Shown here: positions 60,437 through 64,000 of the stretch, in pieces
Layout of the letters: each line of letters begins with the position of its first letter
Numbering within the stretch: the first letter of the stretch is position 1
Source: Vermamoeba vermiformis
Taxonomy: Eukaryota > Tubulinea > Echinamoebida
Direction: 5' to 3'
Assembly (NCBI GenBank): GCA_045837725.1
Contig: JBEWZL010000300.1
Span: 62,001-126,000, forward strand
Length of the DNA stretch: 64,000 nt
Notes under the pieces: model-generated
Told to the model about the DNA's origin: nothing
What the model saw: only the letters and a program-made list of their open reading frames with translations
Databases searched by the model: none
Position numbers and translations under genes: made by a program

Positions 60437-62669
60437 ATGCCTCCATCGATTGTAAAGTAAGTTGAGCTGTTCTTCGGCCACATCCGGATCTTGATCTAAC
60501 GTCATGTTTAAACAGAAACGACTCGCCCGCGAATAACTCATGGGGTGGCCTAAAAATCAACTCTAGAGCCATGGATTTCGTCTACCATCAATTAGGCAAG
60601 TATCTAATTATGAATCTATCAACGTTTTTTGACAGATCCGAATTTACAGTTGTAAAATGCTGAATTTGAATCAATCACCTTTCTAAATATGCTCGATAAT
60701 TAAAGATCGGACTAAACATACTATTTAATTTACAAAATCTTGACACACAAAAAATGCAGTTAAATCCAACGTCAGATTCTGATTTAATTTTCCTTCCATA
60801 GGCCCTTTGAGCTTGATCGTCATATGCCCTATTATCGTCTTGATCTTGCCATGGTATCTTCAAGAAATCGACGGGACTGGCAAGAGCCTGCAAGACATCA
60901 CGAGTCTTGCTGAATTATTGCCGCTAATTCCTCGGCCAACAGTGAAAGCATTTGGTATTATAGCATTTTTTATCTTATTCGAGCTCGTATTGCTGGTAAG
61001 TTATTTTATTTTCGTATTTCTCTGCTGTTCAATTCAACACGGCTAGATCTTCCTCGAATCACAAAGTTTTATTCTAATATAATCCCGCAATATCAGGTTG
61101 CCTTGCCCGGCAAACAATTCTTCGGTCCCGTTACCGCGACCGGATCTCGCCCGAAGTACACTTTGAACGCTGTTCCCGCGTTTATCGTTACACATCTGGC
61201 ATTTCTTGCGGGAGGCTACTTCAATCTTTATTCTTATGGCTTGCTCTATGATAACTTGACGTCCATTTTATCGAGCTGCGCCGTTTTCGGTTTGTTCTTC
61301 TGCTGGGTGCTCTATTTCAAAGGTAAAGCAAATCTAGATCAAATTTCTTTAATTTTGAACCATTGCGCTTATTTTGACCTTATTCAAACGCGCAATATTA
61401 TAATTATATGATATTTATTGTATAATAGCGCGTTTAAGTGGCAAATAATAATCGAGATTTAAACTTCTAAATAAGGAAATTATAAGGTCATACAAAACTT
61501 GCTTCTATTACGTCTTAATAACGTCTATTATTACACATTGCTTACTGTCTAATAATAGGACACTTCTACCCTTGCGACAACGATCACGGTTATAGCGGAT
61601 CTGTTATTATGGATTATTTCTGGGGTACTGAATTGTATCCTAAAATTTTCGGTATTAGCCTCAAGCACCTTATTAACTGCCGCGTATCAATGTACTCATG
61701 GAGTCTTATTGCTATTTCTTGCGCATTCAAGCAACAAGAGCTTTTTGGAACCATGTCGAATTCCATTGCTATTTCAGGTAAGCAGATCTCCACCTCTTTT
61801 ACGAAATAATGTTCTTTATTACTTATATGCCATACTGAATACATTTATATCATATTTACTTTAAATAGCACCTTTTTTGAATGCTGCCGTTATTTATTTC
61901 TCGTCTAATTTTTGCTTTTAGCGCTCGTCTTGGTCGTCTATCTTTTCAAATTTGCAGTGTGGGAGTCAGGTTACTTAGAGTCGATGGACATTGCTCACGA
62001 CCGATTCGGTTTCTACATCTACTGGGGAGTCACGAGTTGGGTGCCTGGATTCTACACTATCGCCGCGCAGTACTTCGTAAAGCACCCTATTCATATGAAC
62101 TACATTGAGGCTATTACCATTCTTGCCTTGGGCGTGCTCTCCGTGTGGATCAACTACGAAGCTGACGTCCAAAAACAAGTCTTCCGCGCGACGAAAGGAC
62201 ATTGCCTTATTTGGGGCAAGAAACCCGTTGGCATCCACGCCGAGTATAAGACTACTGATGGTCAGACAAGGTACGCTAATATACAATGCTACTTTTTTTG
62301 ACACGTGTCAAAGTGTCACTTTTCCAGATCCAGATCCGTGACAAAAACGTTAATTTCGATAGTATTATTAATACGTAGTCGTACTTATGTATCTAATTCT
62401 TGCTTTACAGATCTTCCCTCTTGCTCGCATCAGGCTGGTGGGGCATTGCGACTCATTTCCATTACGTCCCTGAAGTCCTCGTTGGTTTCTTTGCCGCTTA
62501 TCCTGCAGGCAAAATGAGCATTATTCCGTACACTTACACCATCTTCTTGGCCTTGTTGCTGTTGCACCGAGTCTTGCGCGACGAATTGCGCTGCGAACAC
62601 AAGTACGGCGTTTACTGGCACAAATACCGCGAAATTGTGCCGTACAAACTTATTCCTTACATTTTCTAA
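60437..62669 (+). CDS. DHCR7: 7-dehydrocholesterol (sterol delta-7) reductase
   Basis: About seven exons from MPPSIVKNDSPANNSWGGLK. Multi-pass membrane enzyme of the ERG4/ERG24 family: LIVICPIIVLILPWYLQ, LPGKQFFGPVTATGSRPKYTLNAV, KGHFYPCDNDHGYSGSVIMD, YFWGTELYPKIFG, WESGYLESMDIAHDRFGFYI, KGHCLIWGKKPVGIHAEYKT, SGWWGIATHFHYVPEVLVGF, HRVLRDELRCEHKYGVYWHKY and the end LIPYIF. The order and wording are closest to plant DWF5 and animal DHCR7, which use NADPH to reduce the C7-C8 double bond in the ER. Exon 2 ends ATTAG at 60595 and the next intron starts GCAAGT, a GC-AG intron (60596-60801). An intron holds TTTGACACGTGTCAAA at 62297. Confidence 0.92.
62297..62312. promoter_or_regulatory. Palindrome TTTGACACGTGTCAAA, intronic (DHCR7)
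   Basis: Exact copy of the 16-base palindrome inside a DHCR7 intron, followed by a further half-site GTGTCA. Confidence 0.6.
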
Positions 62670-62873
62670 ATAAGGAAATAATATTATCTTGCCTTTTATT
62701 TATGTACCGTGGCTTTATTTTTTTGTATAATCGAAATCGTCATGTTCTTTCTGAATGTAAACGCCACTGTATTTGTAACAAATAAATATATTATTCAATA
62801 ATTAAGGACGTATTGTCCGCGCGAAAGATCCGGATCTTTATACTTAAAAGTTGTAATTGAATGTTATTTCATT

Positions 62874-64000
62874 TTATTTTTCGGGGTACTTATCAGTTAG
62901 TGACATAATCTCTTCAGCACTTTTCTTTTCCTAAAATAGAAATGATCAGTACGTACTGGATCATGACAAAGATAATATGACGCGTTCAGTGAAACAATCG
63001 TTCATGAACTGCTATCCTAAATGTCAGGCACTTACCTTTGCAGCGGTTCGAACGTCATTTCGCAGATCGCAAAACTGTTGTACAATTGGTCGAGCGATAT
63101 TTTTGGTTTGTTCCGCTTGATCTTCTTCAGTGATCAGGCCGAATATTTTCAACATTTTTTCAACGTAAGATGATACTGATGTTAATAGCAATACTTTTCT
63201 ATCAGCATTGGTCAAGTAGACGTTGCTTTTGTTGATCAGATCCAGCAATGCCGTGATAACTCCGGGGGTGTCAAAATTGTCCAGTAATAGTTCATGAACC
63301 AGCCGTTGCGTCCTTCTTAATAAATCACTCAATTCTACATCCGTGGCGGTCCATTTTTGCGATTTTGATTGTTCGGATTTGTCCTACAAAAAATGTCAAA
63401 TTTTTGTGCTGACGATAAAATTGATGCAAAGATTGATTTTACCGTGGCAAGCGTATTGACTTTCGATAAAAATTCTAAGAAATATCTCTCGTTATTTCTA
63501 GCCTTATCCAAGCTGTCTTTTCGGAAATTGAACGATTTGTTCCATTGCTGCGTCAAGAACAACATTCTAATTTGAAACGGTGTAAATTCACCCAAAATCT
63601 CTTTGATCGTGATAAAATTCTTCAACGACTTTGACATCTACGAAAAGAATTACTAAATTAGGAAAGTGGTCACAAAAATTTCGATATCGTACGGACCTTT
63701 AATCCCTCAATGTTCAAGTGGCCAGTGTGCAAGAAGTAATTGACCCATTGGTGCGTGCCAAAATACGCTTCAGATTGCGCGAGCTCATTATCGTGGTGAG
63801 GGAATCTCAAGTCCTGCGCACGACGAAGGATTAGTACAATGAAACATTATAGTCAATGCAAGATAATAATATTATTGTACGGCTTACCTCGCCTCCTGAA
63901 TGAATGTCAACGGTCTTTCCTAATATGGTAGAAGCCATCGCACTGCATTCAATGTGCCAACCTAAAAGTACGTTAGGCACGTGACTAAATCACTGCAATT
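62874..64000 (-). CDS. CARS1: Cysteinyl-tRNA synthetase, C-terminal part (5' end outside window)
   Basis: Reading from the right edge: [75 protein letters not shown], then [40 protein letters not shown] and KMSKSLKNF are the zinc-, cysteine- and ATP-site blocks of cytosolic CysRS, which charges tRNA-Cys. After an intron comes the DALR-like and C-terminal helical part ending [18 protein letters not shown] at 62874. The HIGH motif and N-terminus lie beyond the window. The C-terminus stops short of the longer extension in animals. Confidence 0.93.

Noticed and set aside
60378-60572. Minus-strand reading frame opposite the start of DHCR7
   Set aside because: It overlaps DHCR7 exons 1-2 and their intron, has no recognisable domain, and the plus-strand exons extend the reductase in frame.
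1-64000. Transposons, retroelements, CRISPR, tRNA or rRNA genes
   Set aside because: No reverse transcriptase, integrase or transposase motifs, no terminal repeats, no spaced direct repeats and no tRNA-like cloverleaf were noticed; a tRNAscan or repeat search was not possible here.
1-64000. Assigning the DNA to Entamoeba, Giardia or Dictyostelium
   Set aside because: Intron density, DHCR7, DASH cryptochrome and the domain fusions do not fit any one of these; only a broad amoeboid-protist suggestion is supported.

Overview
The window is intron-rich, AT-rich nuclear DNA from a unicellular eukaryote. Almost every gene is cut by many short GT-AG introns of roughly 50-120 bases, and genes are packed head-to-tail, head-to-head or tail-to-tail with gaps of a few hundred bases. 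The lineage is not certain. An EGF-repeat receptor kinase with an MSP-like juxtamembrane domain, a secreted HCX5R phosphatase of a type I associate with Dictyostelium, and an ATP-independent transcarboxylase of the kind known from Giardia and Entamoeba suggest an amoebozoan or another free-living amoeboid protist. DHCR7 and a DASH cryptochrome argue against a reduced parasite.

Layout. 1-7.4 kb (all minus strand): the N-terminal part of a DASH cryptochrome (runs off the left edge), two tandem CDK-like pseudokinases (the second carries a frameshift at a hairpin), a secreted phosphatase and a Phi-like glutathione transferase. 8-11.1 kb (plus): an IMPACT homologue apparently fused to an MJ1316 domain, then a small membrane protein of bacterial DUF2892 type. 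11.2-18.9 kb (minus): nucleoporin NUP188. 19.8-24.4 kb (plus): a PA-domain multi-pass membrane protein and an unrecognised protein with an F-box-like start. 24.5-32.8 kb (minus): a GT31-type glycosyltransferase, the transcarboxylase (AccD-AccA-pyruvate carboxylase C-terminal half) and UTP11. 33.2-34.2 kb (plus): FCF1, head-to-head with UTP11. 34.5-36.7 kb (minus): a type I membrane protein. 37.3-48.6 kb (plus): two tandem GPI-anchored CAP proteins, a receptor kinase and a protein with a nucleotidyltransferase-like domain. 48.9-50.1 kb: three small genes (EF-hand, unknown, SAM domain). 50.3-59.5 kb (minus): two tandem giant proteins with the order F-box, Miro GTPase, EF-hand, armadillo repeats, one of which continues into SPRY and a C-terminal membrane anchor. 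59.8-60.3 kb: GSKIP-like protein. 60.4-62.7 kb (plus): DHCR7. 62.9 kb to the right edge (minus): cysteinyl-tRNA synthetase C-terminal part.

The strongest candidate for something undescribed is the F-box/Miro/ARM pair: a mitochondrial Rho-like GTPase module joined to what looks like a ubiquitin-ligase adaptor, duplicated in tandem and homogenised by recent gene conversion. Two further signals cut across genes: four copies of the palindrome TGACACGTGTCA, all inside introns, and an apparent excess of CArG-like CC(A/T)6GG sites, many in introns and often extended by GGAAA or GGAAATTT.

I saw no transposon, CRISPR array, tRNA or rRNA gene. Splice sites were read by eye from frame continuity and GT/AG boundaries, so individual exon ends may be off by a few bases.
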